Of a DNA stretch of 64,000 nucleotides, positions 53,265-61,947 are shown piece by piece. Position numbers and translations under genes: made by a program. A model generated the notes under the pieces. It made no database searches. It saw only the letters and a list, made by a program, of their open reading frames with translations, and was not told the DNA's origin. How positions within the stretch are numbered: the stretch's first letter is position 1; each line of letters begins with the position of its first letter. Source of the DNA: JAWVFM01 sp038237625 (GTDB taxonomy: Bacteria; Actinomycetota; Thermoleophilia; Solirubrobacterales; 70-9); NCBI GenBank assembly GCA_038237625.1, contig JBBRYM010000004.1, forward strand, positions 62,001-126,000, read 5' to 3'.

Positions 53265-54785
53265 GTGAGCTACTACGTCACGACGCCGATCTATTACGTC
53301 AACGCCGAGCCCCATCTGGGGCACGCGTACACGACCATCGCCGCCGACATCCTCGCGCGGCACATGCGCCAGCGCTCCGAGGACGTGTTCATGCAGACGG
53401 GCACCGACGAGCACGGGGAGCCGATTGCGCTCGCTGCCGAGCGTGAGGGCGTGACTCCGGGCGAGCTCGCCGATCGCAACGCCCGACGTTTCCGCGAGCT
53501 GATGCCCGTGATCGGCGTCGCGGAGGACTTCTTCATCCGCACGTCCGATCCCGAGCACATCGCTCGCGTCCAGGAGATCGTCCAGCGGGTGCACGACAAC
53601 GGGCACGTCTACGAGGGGCTGTACGAGGGCTGGTACTGCCCACGCTGCGCCGACTTCAAGACCGAGCAGGAGATGGGCCCTAACAACACCTGCCTCATCC
53701 ACGAAATCCCACTCGAGCGCGAACGCGAGGAGAACTGGTTCTTCGCGCTGTCGAAGTTCCAGGAGCCGCTCGAACAGCTCTATGAGGAGCGGCCGGACTT
53801 CGTCATGCCCGAGCACCACCGAAACGAGGCCCTTTCGTTCATCCGCAGCGGCCTGGCGGACGTGTCGCTCTCGCGCCCCCGCATCACCTGGGGCGTGCCC
53901 CTGCCCTGGGATCCCGGCCAGGTGATGTACGTCTGGTTCGACGCCCTCCTCAACTACGTGACCGGGCCTGGTTACGCGCGCGCGCCCGAGGACCTCACCG
54001 ACCGCTACTGGCCGGCCAAGCTCCACGTGATCGGCAAGGACATCCTCAAGTTCCACGCGGTCTATTGGCCTGCGTTCCTGATGGCGGCGGGCCTGGAGCT
54101 ACCCCGGCGGCTGTTCGTGCATGGCTTTTTGCTGATGGCGGAGAAGAAGATGTCGAAGTCGCTCGGCAACGTCCTCGACCCCTTCGCGGCGATCGATCGC
54201 TACGGCTCCGATGCACTGCGCTTCTACTGCTTCCGCGAGGTCTCGTTCGGGCAGGACGGCTCGGTGTCCGCGGCGGGGTTCGAGTCTCGCTACGAGACAG
54301 AGCTAGCCAACGACCTCGGCAACCTCGCCAGCCGCACGCTGGCGATGATCGAGCGCTATCGCGACGGAGTCGTTCCCGAAGCCGAGCTCGACGTCGCGGT
54401 GCGCAACGGGGAGGCGGGACTCGCCGGGCTAGTGGAGCGGGTCTCGGCGCTGCTCGACGAGGTTCAGCTGAGCGTGGCCCTCGACGAGATCTGGGCCCGT
54501 GTGCGGCGGCTCAACCGCTACGTCGAGGAGTCCCGCCCGTGGGACCTCGCGAAGGACCCGGCGCACGCGGCTGAGCTCGATCGCGTTCTCTACAGCCTCG
54601 CCGAGGGCCTGAGGGTTCTGGCGCTGCTGTTGTACCCGTACATCCCGGTGAGCACCGCGCGCCTGCTCGATGCGCTGGGAGAGCCCGAGCGCGCCCTCGC
54701 CGAGCCCGGCTCGCGCGGGGGCGGAACGCGGGTCAGCCGGATCGCGCCGCTCTACCCCAAGCTGGAGCCCGCCGAAGCCGAGTGA
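53265..54785 (+). CDS. metG: Methionyl-tRNA synthetase
   Basis: A 506-residue class I synthetase. The HIGH motif is HLGH in AEPHLGHAYTTI. The zinc knuckle has CPRC and CLIH, a Cys3-His set known in this subclass. KMSKS is at residues 295-299. A helical anticodon-binding domain follows; no tRNA-binding C-terminal extension is present. The GTG start lies 25 bases after the lipoprotein stop. The stop overlaps the GTG of an ABC ATPase gene by four bases. Confidence 0.97.
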   Translation: MSYYVTTPIYYVNAEPHLGHAYTTIAADILARHMRQRSEDVFMQTGTDEHGEPIALAAEREGVTPGELADRNARRFRELMPVIGVAEDFFIRTSDPEHIARVQEIVQRVHDNGHVYEGLYEGWYCPRCADFKTEQEMGPNNTCLIHEIPLEREREENWFFALSKFQEPLEQLYEERPDFVMPEHHRNEALSFIRSGLADVSLSRPRITWGVPLPWDPGQVMYVWFDALLNYVTGPGYARAPEDLTDRYWPAKLHVIGKDILKFHAVYWPAFLMAAGLELPRRLFVHGFLLMAEKKMSKSLGNVLDPFAAIDRYGSDALRFYCFREVSFGQDGSVSAAGFESRYETELANDLGNLASRTLAMIERYRDGVVPEAELDVAVRNGEAGLAGLVERVSALLDEVQLSVALDEIWARVRRLNRYVEESRPWDLAKDPAHAAELDRVLYSLAEGLRVLALLLYPYIPVSTARLLDALGEPERALAEPGSRGGGTRVSRIAPLYPKLEPAEAE

Positions 54786-55630
54786 GCGCCGCACTCGCAG
54801 TCGCCGACGTACGCAAGCGCTACGGTCGCAGGGGCACCGAAGCCCTTCGCGGGGTGGAGTTGGAAGTGCAACCCGGGGAGCTGGTCGGGCTGCTGGGGCC
54901 CAACGGCGCAGGCAAGTCGACGCTGACCAAGATCTCCTGCGGGCTCGTCAGTCCGTCGGGCGGGAGCGTCGAGGTCCTCGGCCGGCCCGCGGGCTCGAGG
55001 GAGGCGCGCGGGGAAATCGGCTATCTGGCCGAGCTCTTTCGCTACCCGGGGTGGGCGAGCGCCGACGAAGTCCTGCGCTTCCACCAGCGGCTCGCCCGCT
55101 CGGCCGGCGGCGCGGAGGAGCGCCGGCGCCTGCTCGAGCTGGTCGGCTTGGGGGACGCCTCGTCCAAGCGCGTCGAGGCGATGTCGAAGGGGATGCAGCA
55201 GCGCCTCGGCGTCGCGCAGGCGCTGGTTGGCACGCCGCGGCTCCTGCTGCTCGACGAGCCGACGAGCGCGCTCGACCCGGTGGGCAGGCAGATCGTGCGC
55301 GACATGCTGCTGCGGCTTCGCTCTCAAGGTGTGGCGGTGCTGCTCAATTCGCACCTGCTGGGCGAGGTCGAGCGCGTGTGCGATCGCGTCGCGATCCTGA
55401 TCGACGGGCGCATTGCCCTGGAGGGCGCGACCGCCGACCTGCACCGACCCCGCGGGCTCGAGGTTGTGACCGCCCAAGGGACGCGCCTGTTCGAGGGGGT
55501 GGAGCGTGACGAGGCTCCGCGCATCGTCGCCGAGCTCGTCGGCGCGGGCGAGCAGGTGTACGAGGTTCGCATCCTGGCGAGCACCCTCGAGGACGTATAC
55601 CTCGAGGCGGTCGAGGGGAGGACCGGGTGA
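54782..55630 (+). CDS. ABC transporter ATP-binding protein
   Basis: A 282-residue ATPase of the ABC-2 exporter class (CcmA-like). Walker A is GLLGPNGAGKSTLTKI, signature VEAMSKGMQQRLGVAQALVG, Walker B LLLLDEPTSALDP, and the H-loop LLNSHLLGEVERVC. The signature is MSKG rather than LSGG, common in this group. The GTG start overlaps the metG stop; the stop overlaps the permease GTG. The substrate is not identifiable. Confidence 0.93.
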   Translation: MSAALAVADVRKRYGRRGTEALRGVELEVQPGELVGLLGPNGAGKSTLTKISCGLVSPSGGSVEVLGRPAGSREARGEIGYLAELFRYPGWASADEVLRFHQRLARSAGGAEERRRLLELVGLGDASSKRVEAMSKGMQQRLGVAQALVGTPRLLLLDEPTSALDPVGRQIVRDMLLRLRSQGVAVLLNSHLLGEVERVCDRVAILIDGRIALEGATADLHRPRGLEVVTAQGTRLFEGVERDEAPRIVAELVGAGEQVYEVRILASTLEDVYLEAVEGRTG

Positions 55631-56496
55631 GGGACCGGATCGATCCGCTCCTCGCCATCGTCGGTTACGGCTGGCGCGAGAGCCTGCGCCGCCGCGTCTT
55701 CGCGGTGATCCTGGTGCTGACCGTCGCCTTTCTCGCTCTCTACGCGCTGGGTGCTCATTTCGCCTTTCGCGACGTCCACAATTTCGGCGGTGGGGGGATT
55801 GCCCAGGTGGACCCACAGGCCTTCACCGGAGGCACGATCTTCGGCATGGCGATGTTCGCCTCGCTCTTTTTGGGCGCTGTTCTGGCGGTGTTCCTGACCC
55901 TGGGCGTGGTGCGCGGGGACGCAGAGACCGGTCTGCTGCAGCCGCTCGTGGCGCGCCCCGTCGGCCGCGGTTCGACGCTCATGGCGCGCTTTATCGGCGC
56001 GGCCGCGGTCGCCGCCGCGTTCGAGCTCGTCCTCTACGCGATCGACGTCGGCGTGACCGATGCGATCGGCGGCTGGACCCCCGACCACCTTCTCGGCCCC
56101 GGCCTCGCGCTCGCGTTCGCGGTGGTGATCATGGCCGCGCTGTCGCTCCTTGGGTCCGTGTTCCTCGCGGGAACGGCTCAGGGGATCGCCCTGTTCATGG
56201 TCTTCGGATTGGGACTTACCGCCGGGCTGCTCGGCCAGATCGGCCACGCGCTTCAGTCCGACACGCTGAAGACCCTCGGCCACGACGCGAGTTGGGCGCT
56301 TCCGTTCGAAGCGCTCTACCAGGCCGGCCTGTACTCGCTCACGTCGAGCTCGTTCGACCTGGCGAGCCAGATCATCAAGCTCGGGCCGCTGGGCGGCTCT
56401 GAGCCCGCGGGGCCGGGGTTGGTCTTCTTCGCGTTCGCCTATGTGGGCGTGCTGCTCGCCACGGCGGTTGCACTGTTTCGCCGCCGCGACCTCTGA
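55627..56496 (+). CDS. ABC-2-type permease
   Basis: A 289-residue membrane protein with six hydrophobic helices: VILVLTVAFLALYALG, MFASLFLGAVLAVFLTLGV, a helix beginning FIGAAAVAAAFELVLY, and three later ones. The motif LGVVRGDAETGLLQPLVARP in the loop after helix two is typical for ABC-2 permeases. It pairs with the preceding ATPase (GTGA overlap). The last gene of the metG transcript, it ends before a long hairpin and the convergent monooxygenase gene. Confidence 0.9.
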   Translation: MRDRIDPLLAIVGYGWRESLRRRVFAVILVLTVAFLALYALGAHFAFRDVHNFGGGGIAQVDPQAFTGGTIFGMAMFASLFLGAVLAVFLTLGVVRGDAETGLLQPLVARPVGRGSTLMARFIGAAAVAAAFELVLYAIDVGVTDAIGGWTPDHLLGPGLALAFAVVIMAALSLLGSVFLAGTAQGIALFMVFGLGLTAGLLGQIGHALQSDTLKTLGHDASWALPFEALYQAGLYSLTSSSFDLASQIIKLGPLGGSEPAGPGLVFFAFAYVGVLLATAVALFRRRDL

Positions 56497-56625
56497 ACGT
56501 ATAGGCGCTCGCCGGCGCCCGCGCAAGCAGTGAGAGAGACGGCCGAGCCTCGCACGATGAGCTCGCGCCGCTCAAACCGTTCCTCCGCCCCGCCGTGATC
56601 ATCGCCGATCGCCCAGGCCCACGTT

Positions 56626-56668
56626 CATGGACGAGAAACGCAACCTATGGTTGCGTTTCGCGTCCATG
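56626..56668. terminator. Long hairpin between convergent genes
   Basis: Twenty-base arms pair with one mismatch around a 3-base loop (TAT); the outer part reads CATGGACG/CGTCCATG and the inner GAAACGCAACC/GGTTGCGTTTC. It sits 8 bases after the monooxygenase stop (56676) and about 130 bases after the permease stop. Nothing else gene-like is seen in this 179-base gap. A bidirectional terminator is likely. Confidence 0.65.
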
Positions 56669-56675
56669 GGTGGGG

Positions 56676-58241
56676 TTATGCGGTGAGTGCGGCCCCCGCC
56701 GTCACGGTCGGCGCTACCGCCGGCGCTACCACCGGCGCGCCCACCTCGTACGCCTCGAGGTCGAAGTGGCGCAGCTCTCGGCGGAAGCGGTACGCGAAGT
56801 CGGGCCACAGCGATGTGTTCAGGCCGTTGGCGTCGATGTACCAGCTGGCGCAGCCGCCCTCGGTCCACACGGTGCCTTTCATCCGTCGCTGGATCCGGGC
56901 GTTGTAGTCGCGGTGCGCTTCAGCCCGGACGCGCAGAGTGCCGATGCCGCGCTCGCGCATCGTCTGCAGCGCCTGGGCGACGTAGCGCGCCTGCGCTTCG
57001 GCCATGAACACCACCGACCTGTGCCCGAGGCCGGTATTGGGGCCGAGCAGCATGAACAGGTTCGGGAAGCCGGGGAAGGTCGTACCCCGGTAGGCCTGGG
57101 GGCTGCCGCCGAAGCTCTCGGCGAGGGTGATGCCTTCGGCGCCGGTGACCCGTTCGGCAATCGGCATGTCGAGCACGTGGAAGCCGGTGCCGAAGATGAT
57201 CGCGTCCACCCCGCGCTCGGTGCCGTCGGCGGCGACCACTGAGCGCTCGCGAACCTCGACCACGCCACCTTCGACGACCTCGACGTTGTCGCGCGTGAGC
57301 GCAGGGAAGTAGTCGCTGGAGAGCAGGATGCGCTTGCAGCCCGGCCTGTAGCTGGGGGTGAGCCGGCGGCGAAGCTCGGAGTCGCGGACCTGGAGGCGAA
57401 GGTGCGCCTCGCCGATCTTCTGGATCACGGGCGACAGCCGTACGCGCAGCATCGGCAGCGCGGTCCATTCGCGCGTCCAGTAGACGAGCGCCCGCACCGC
57501 GCGCTGCGCGGCTGGGAAGCGCCTGAAGATCGCGCGTTCGACGCCGGTGATCGGCCGCTCGGTTCGCGGTAGCACCCAGGGCGCGGTGCGCTGGAAGAGG
57601 TGAAGCTCGGTGACCTTTGGCTGAATCTTGGGCACGAACTGGATGGCCGACGCTCCGGTCCCGACCACGGCGACGCGCTTGCCCTCGAGGTCGTAGCCGT
57701 GGTTCCAGCGAGCGGAGTGAAACACCTCGCCCTCGAAGCGACCGAGGCCGGGGAGCTGCGGGATCTGCGGCTCCGAGAGCGGGCCGGGGGCCGCGATCAG
57801 GACGCGGGCGCGCAGGGTCCCCCGCGAGGTCGCCAGAACCCAGCGCTGCTCGGAGGCATTCCAGGATGCTTCGGACACCTCGCAGCCGAAGCGAATGTGC
57901 TGGAGGAGCCCCTTCCGCTCGGCGACATCGCGGATGTAGGCGCGGATCTCGGGCTGGGGAGAGTAGGTCGTCGACCACTCGGGGTTGGGAGCGAACGAGA
58001 AGCTGTAGACGTGGCTCGGCACGTCGCAGGCGCAGCCCGGGTAGTCGTTCTCGCGCCAGGTGCCGCCGACGTCGATGGCCTTTTCCAGAATCACGAAGTC
58101 ATCGATCCCCTCACGGCGCAGGCGGTGGGCCATGGCGAGGCCGGAGAAGCCGGAGCCGATGATCGCGATCTCGACCTCGCGCTCGTGATGCTCGGGCTCT
58201 GCCGGGGCGGTCGGGCGGGCCGGTGCGGCGCTTGCAGGCAT
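56676..58241 (-). CDS. Baeyer-Villiger-type flavin monooxygenase
   Basis: A 521-residue FAD/NADPH monooxygenase that inserts oxygen next to ketones or oxidises similar substrates. The FAD fold is IIGSGFSGLAMA, the Baeyer-Villiger fingerprint is FEGEVFHSARW (FxGxxxHxxxW), and the NADPH fold is VVGTGASAIQ. ATG 58241 is chosen because GAGGAGG lies 7 bases upstream; an in-frame ATG at 58259 lies before that site. The gene is divergent from a TetR gene with an operator in the gap. The substrate may be an alicyclic or long-chain ketone, but this is not visible. Confidence 0.93.
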   Translation of the reverse strand: MPASAAPARPTAPAEPEHHEREVEIAIIGSGFSGLAMAHRLRREGIDDFVILEKAIDVGGTWRENDYPGCACDVPSHVYSFSFAPNPEWSTTYSPQPEIRAYIRDVAERKGLLQHIRFGCEVSEASWNASEQRWVLATSRGTLRARVLIAAPGPLSEPQIPQLPGLGRFEGEVFHSARWNHGYDLEGKRVAVVGTGASAIQFVPKIQPKVTELHLFQRTAPWVLPRTERPITGVERAIFRRFPAAQRAVRALVYWTREWTALPMLRVRLSPVIQKIGEAHLRLQVRDSELRRRLTPSYRPGCKRILLSSDYFPALTRDNVEVVEGGVVEVRERSVVAADGTERGVDAIIFGTGFHVLDMPIAERVTGAEGITLAESFGGSPQAYRGTTFPGFPNLFMLLGPNTGLGHRSVVFMAEAQARYVAQALQTMRERGIGTLRVRAEAHRDYNARIQRRMKGTVWTEGGCASWYIDANGLNTSLWPDFAYRFRRELRHFDLEAYEVGAPVVAPAVAPTVTAGAALTA

Positions 58242-58273
58242 CTGAAACCTCCTCAACATCGTTTGGTGTCGTG

Positions 58274-58289
58274 GTTACGATACCGTAAC
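58274..58289. promoter_or_regulatory. TetR operator between the monooxygenase and its regulator
   Basis: GTTACG and CGTAAC form a perfect inverted repeat with spacer ATAC; TTACGAT recurs as a direct repeat at 58290-58296. It lies in the 74-base divergent gap. Symmetry and position fit binding by the TetR protein encoded at 58316. Confidence 0.7.
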
Positions 58290-58315
58290 TTACGATGGTG
58301 TAGGAGCATGGTTTC

Positions 58316-58987
58316 GTGATGTCGATCACACAGCCGCAGATCCACACACCCCACGGCTCGCGGGCGCGGCTTAGCGCCGCCGACCGCCGCGAGCAGCTAC
58401 TGGACGTCACCAAGGAGATCGCGTGCGCGCGGGGGTTCCACGCTGTGAGCATCGAGGCGGTGGCGCGGGCCGCAGCCGTGAGCCGCCCCGTCGTCTACAA
58501 GCACTTCGCGGACCTGGGCGGCCTCCTCGAGGCGCTCGTCGACCGCGAGTCGCAGCGCGCGCTCGGCCAGCTCCAGGCCGTGCTTCCGACAAGGGTTGAC
58601 GCCTCGGAGCCCGAGGAGCAGCTGGTCGCGACCCTGGGCGGATATCTGTCGGCCGTCGAGGCGGATCCCCTCACGTGGACGCTCGTCCTCATGCCGCAGG
58701 AGGGCGCCCCTGACGTTTTGCGCGAGCGGATCGCATCGGGACGCGCCGCCGTCATCGCCCTGCTCGCGCAGCTGGCCCGGCAGGGCTTTGGGCGCCTCGG
58801 GCCCTCACCCGACCCCGAGCTCACCGCCCGAACCTTCTCTGCCCTGGCCGACGAGGGCGCGCGGCTGATCCTCATCCAGCCCGAAAAGTTCGACGCCGAG
58901 CGCGTTCTCGCCCATACGCGCTGGCTCCTGTCGCGCTTCGAGGGGCAGCTTGCCACCTCACGCGAGAGGGAGGGAGAGGCAACATGA
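58316..58987 (+). CDS. TetR-family regulator of the monooxygenase
   Basis: A 223-residue regulator. The helix-turn-helix is at about residues 20-68 (SAADRREQLLDVTKEIACA, then IEAVARAAAVSRPVVYKHF). The ligand domain is long. The start is GTG 58316 or the ATG three bases on. It is divergent from the Baeyer-Villiger monooxygenase gene across a perfect inverted repeat, so it probably represses that gene and itself until a ketone-type substrate appears. Its stop is four bases before the next gene's GTG. Confidence 0.9.
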   Translation: MMSITQPQIHTPHGSRARLSAADRREQLLDVTKEIACARGFHAVSIEAVARAAAVSRPVVYKHFADLGGLLEALVDRESQRALGQLQAVLPTRVDASEPEEQLVATLGGYLSAVEADPLTWTLVLMPQEGAPDVLRERIASGRAAVIALLAQLARQGFGRLGPSPDPELTARTFSALADEGARLILIQPEKFDAERVLAHTRWLLSRFEGQLATSREREGEAT

Positions 58988-58991
58988 CCGG

Positions 58992-60443
58992 GTGAGCCGG
59001 CGCGAACTGGCTCTCCTCGCAGGCATCGTGCTCGCCGGCGCGTTGCTGCGCTTCCTGACGCTCGGCCACCAGTCATACGACCATGACGAGTCGGTCACGG
59101 CCGCCGCGGTCCTGCAGCCGGGGCTGCGGCCAACCCTCGACGCCGTCGCCGGAAGCGAGCGCAATCCGCCCCTCTACTACCTGCTCGCCTGGATCTGGTC
59201 AAAGCCCTTCGGAACGGGCGAGGTCGGCCTGCGAGCTCTCTCGGCCCTCATCGGCACGCTGGTCATTCCGGCGGCCTACGCGGCTGCTCGCCAGTTTGCG
59301 TCGTATCGCGTGGGTGCGGTCGCCGCTGCCCTGGTCGCGACCAACCCGTATCTGATCTGGTTCTCGCAGGACGCTCGCTCCTACGAGTTGTTCGTCCTCT
59401 TCGCGGCCGTCGCTCTGATCTTCTTTGTGCGGGCGCTGCGCGAGCGCGACCGGCGCTCCGTCGTCCTCTGGGCGGCAGCCTCCGCGCTGGCGCTGTGCTC
59501 GCATTACTTCGCGGTCTTCCTGATCGCCCCGCAGGCTCTCTGGCTGCTCGCGAACGCGCGAAGCCGCGGGACGCTGATGGCGGTTGTCGCGGTTGGTGCG
59601 GTCGGGCTCGCGCTCGCTCCCCTCGCCATCCACCAGCAGGGGGGCGGGAAGCGGGATACGTTCACCCGCGTCCCGCTGGTTGAGCGCGCTGCCGACACCG
59701 CGTCCAGGTTCGTCGCGAGCGAGATGCCTGGTCGGCTGCAGGGGACGGCAACGACGAACGCCATCCAGCTCGGCGCGTCGGTGGGATTCGGCCTGCTGAT
59801 GCTGATCGCCCTGGCCCAGATTAGAAAACGCGGCGAGGAGAATGAGAAGCGCGGGGCACTCGCGGTCGGAGGTGTGGGCCTCGCCGCTTTCGCTGCGCCA
59901 ATCGCGCTCGCGATCGTGGGCCCCGACTTCGTGGATCCGCGAAACCTGATCGGCTCGGTGGTTCCCTTCCTTCTGGTCGCGGCCGTGGGATTCGGGGGCG
60001 CGCGCGCAGGCAGAGCCGGTATGGCGGCGGCAGTTGCGAGCTGCTTGGTGTTCCTTGGGATCTATGTAGCGGTGTACGAGAGCCCGTCCATGCAGCGCAG
60101 CGACTGGCGCGGCGCGGCGGCCGACATCGGCCCGGCGCCGAGCTCGCGGATCATCGTGGCCTCGCGTGACGCCGACTGGCCATTCGTGCACTACCTGGAA
60201 GCCTCCTTCCTGACCGACGCAAACGAGCCGCCGAGCGGGGTGCGGCAGATCGACGTCCTCAGCAAGGACTCGCGGATCAGGCCACCCGGGCACGGCTTCG
60301 GGCTGGTGAGCCGCCGCCGGCTCTCGCCGACGTTCACCCTCTGGGTCTTCAGATCGAGGCGACCGGTATACGTCTCGGCGCAGACCCTGACGGGCAGGCA
60401 AGTTCTCAACGAAGATCCGTCCGTCATGTTGCAGTCCCCGTGA
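58992..60443 (+). CDS. GT39/GT-C-type membrane glycosyltransferase
   Basis: A 483-residue protein with about ten helices. Soon after the first helix (LALLAGIVLAGALLRFL) the outer loop carries SYDHDESVT, with the acidic residues typical of polyprenyl-phosphate-dependent (GT-C) mannosyl/arabinosyl transferases. ERNPPLYYLLAWIW is a conserved family segment. The donor is probably a polyprenyl-phosphate sugar; the acceptor is unknown. The GTG start at 58992 is 4 bases after the TetR stop; the stop overlaps tatD by four bases, so it belongs to the tatD-rsmA-ispE transcript. Confidence 0.8.
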   Translation: MSRRELALLAGIVLAGALLRFLTLGHQSYDHDESVTAAAVLQPGLRPTLDAVAGSERNPPLYYLLAWIWSKPFGTGEVGLRALSALIGTLVIPAAYAAARQFASYRVGAVAAALVATNPYLIWFSQDARSYELFVLFAAVALIFFVRALRERDRRSVVLWAAASALALCSHYFAVFLIAPQALWLLANARSRGTLMAVVAVGAVGLALAPLAIHQQGGGKRDTFTRVPLVERAADTASRFVASEMPGRLQGTATTNAIQLGASVGFGLLMLIALAQIRKRGEENEKRGALAVGGVGLAAFAAPIALAIVGPDFVDPRNLIGSVVPFLLVAAVGFGGARAGRAGMAAAVASCLVFLGIYVAVYESPSMQRSDWRGAAADIGPAPSSRIIVASRDADWPFVHYLEASFLTDANEPPSGVRQIDVLSKDSRIRPPGHGFGLVSRRRLSPTFTLWVFRSRRPVYVSAQTLTGRQVLNEDPSVMLQSP

Positions 60444-61192
60444 TCGACAGCCATTGTCATCTCACCCTCTGCGAGGAGCCGGCCGGCGAGGTCGTCGCCG
60501 AGGCTTTGAGGGCGGGCGTTGCGCGGATGCTCACGGTGGGCCTGGGCGAGGAGACGAATCCGCTCGTCGTCGAGCTGGCTACCGAGCACGAAGAGGTGCG
60601 CGCGGCGGTCGGCCGCCACCCCAACTCGGCGGGCGGCTTCGACCGGACCGCGGCGGAGGCGATTGCCGGCCTGGCATCGAAGCCGGGCGTCGCCGCGATC
60701 GGCGAGACCGGGCTCGACTACTACCGCGACGGCGCGCCGCGCGCCGATCAGATGCGGGCGTTCGAGGCCCAGATCGAGATCGCCCGCGCCGCCGGGAAAC
60801 CGATCGTGGTCCACATGCGCGAGTCGATCGCCGACTGCTTCGACGTGCTCTCCGCTCGCGCCGGCGGCGTGACGGTGGTCTTGCACTGTTTTTCGGGTGA
60901 CGCCCCGCAGGCCCGGACCGCCGCGGCGAACGGCTGGTACTGCTCCTTCGCCGGCAACCTCACCTATCCGCGCTCCGACTCGCTGCGAGAAGCGGCTCGG
61001 GTTGTTCCCGAGGAGCTGTTGCTGGTCGAGACCGACTCGCCGTTTCTCTCGCCGCAGTCGCGGCGGGGAAAGCCCAACCGGCCGGCCGCCGTGGTGGAGA
61101 CCGCCGAGCGCCTCGCCGCCGAGCGCGGGGTCTCCTACCCGGAGCTCGAGGCCGCGGTCGAGGCGAACGCCGCGCGCGTGTTCGGCTGGTGA
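60440..61192 (+). CDS. tatD: TatD-family metal-dependent hydrolase
   Basis: A 250-residue TIM-barrel hydrolase, a putative DNase with 3'-5' exonuclease activity in characterised homologues. Metal residues are His5 and His7 (IDSHCHLT), Glu in IGETGLDYYRD, His in IVVHMRE, His in VVLHCFSGD and Asp in VETDSPFLSP. GTG 60440 overlaps the upstream stop; the stop overlaps the rsmA GTG. This tatD-rsmA-ispE order is a widespread actinobacterial arrangement, although the resuscitation-promoting factor gene often found between tatD and rsmA is absent. Confidence 0.95.
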   Translation: MIDSHCHLTLCEEPAGEVVAEALRAGVARMLTVGLGEETNPLVVELATEHEEVRAAVGRHPNSAGGFDRTAAEAIAGLASKPGVAAIGETGLDYYRDGAPRADQMRAFEAQIEIARAAGKPIVVHMRESIADCFDVLSARAGGVTVVLHCFSGDAPQARTAAANGWYCSFAGNLTYPRSDSLREAARVVPEELLLVETDSPFLSPQSRRGKPNRPAAVVETAERLAAERGVSYPELEAAVEANAARVFGW

Positions 61193-61947
61193 GAAGACTC
61201 GGCCAGAACTTCCTCGCCGATCCGAATCTCCTGGCCGCGATCGTCCGGGACGCCCGGCTGCGCGGCGACGAGGTCGTGCTCGAGGTCGGCGGCGGGGAGG
61301 GGGCGCTGACGGAGCTGCTGGCTCAACACGCCGACCGCCTCCACGTGATCGAGATCGATGAGCGCCTGCGTCCTCATCTCGAGGCGCTGGCCGCAGGGCA
61401 CAAAGGCGTTGAGATCCATTGGGGCGACGCGATGCGGATCGACCTGCGGGCCCTGACTCCCCAACCGACCGCCATGGTCGCCAACCTTCCCTACTCGATC
61501 GCTACGCCACTCATAATCCGCACCATTGCCGGCCTGCCCCGGCTTCGCACCTGGACTGTGATGGTCCAGCGCGAGATCGCGGATCGCCTGCGGGCAGCGC
61601 CCGGCTCGCGCGTGTACGGGGCGCCGAGCGCGATGGTGCAGCTGGGATGCACGATTGAGCTGGTGAGGACGATCGATCCCGCGGTCTTCCGGCCACGGCC
61701 GCGGGTGGAGTCGGCTCTGATCCGGCTGGAGCGAACCGGCCCCGGGCCGGACGCCAGAACCGCGGCGGTGATCCGGGGCGCGTTCGCGCACAGGCGAAAG
61801 GCGCTGGCGGGGTCGCTGGAGCTCGCGGGCGTGGCCACGCGGCCCCAGGCCGCGGCCGCGCTCGAGCGGCTCGAGCTCGATGTTTCCTCGCGGGCCGAAC
61901 AGCTGGCGCCCTCCGATTTCGAGCGCCTCGCGGCGGAGCTCGGATGA
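61189..61947 (+). CDS. rsmA: 16S rRNA (adenine-1518-N6/1519-N6)-dimethyltransferase
   Basis: A 252-residue methyltransferase that dimethylates two adjacent adenines near the 3' end of 16S rRNA during 30S assembly. RRLGQNFLADPNLLAAIV is the family N-terminus, VVLEVGGGEGALTELL the SAM loop, and NLPYSIATPLI the catalytic motif. It starts with GTG at 61189 overlapping tatD; the stop overlaps ispE by four bases. The usual leading residues before RRLGQNF are short here, and no longer start is needed. Confidence 0.97.
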   Translation: MRRLGQNFLADPNLLAAIVRDARLRGDEVVLEVGGGEGALTELLAQHADRLHVIEIDERLRPHLEALAAGHKGVEIHWGDAMRIDLRALTPQPTAMVANLPYSIATPLIIRTIAGLPRLRTWTVMVQREIADRLRAAPGSRVYGAPSAMVQLGCTIELVRTIDPAVFRPRPRVESALIRLERTGPGPDARTAAVIRGAFAHRRKALAGSLELAGVATRPQAAAALERLELDVSSRAEQLAPSDFERLAAELG

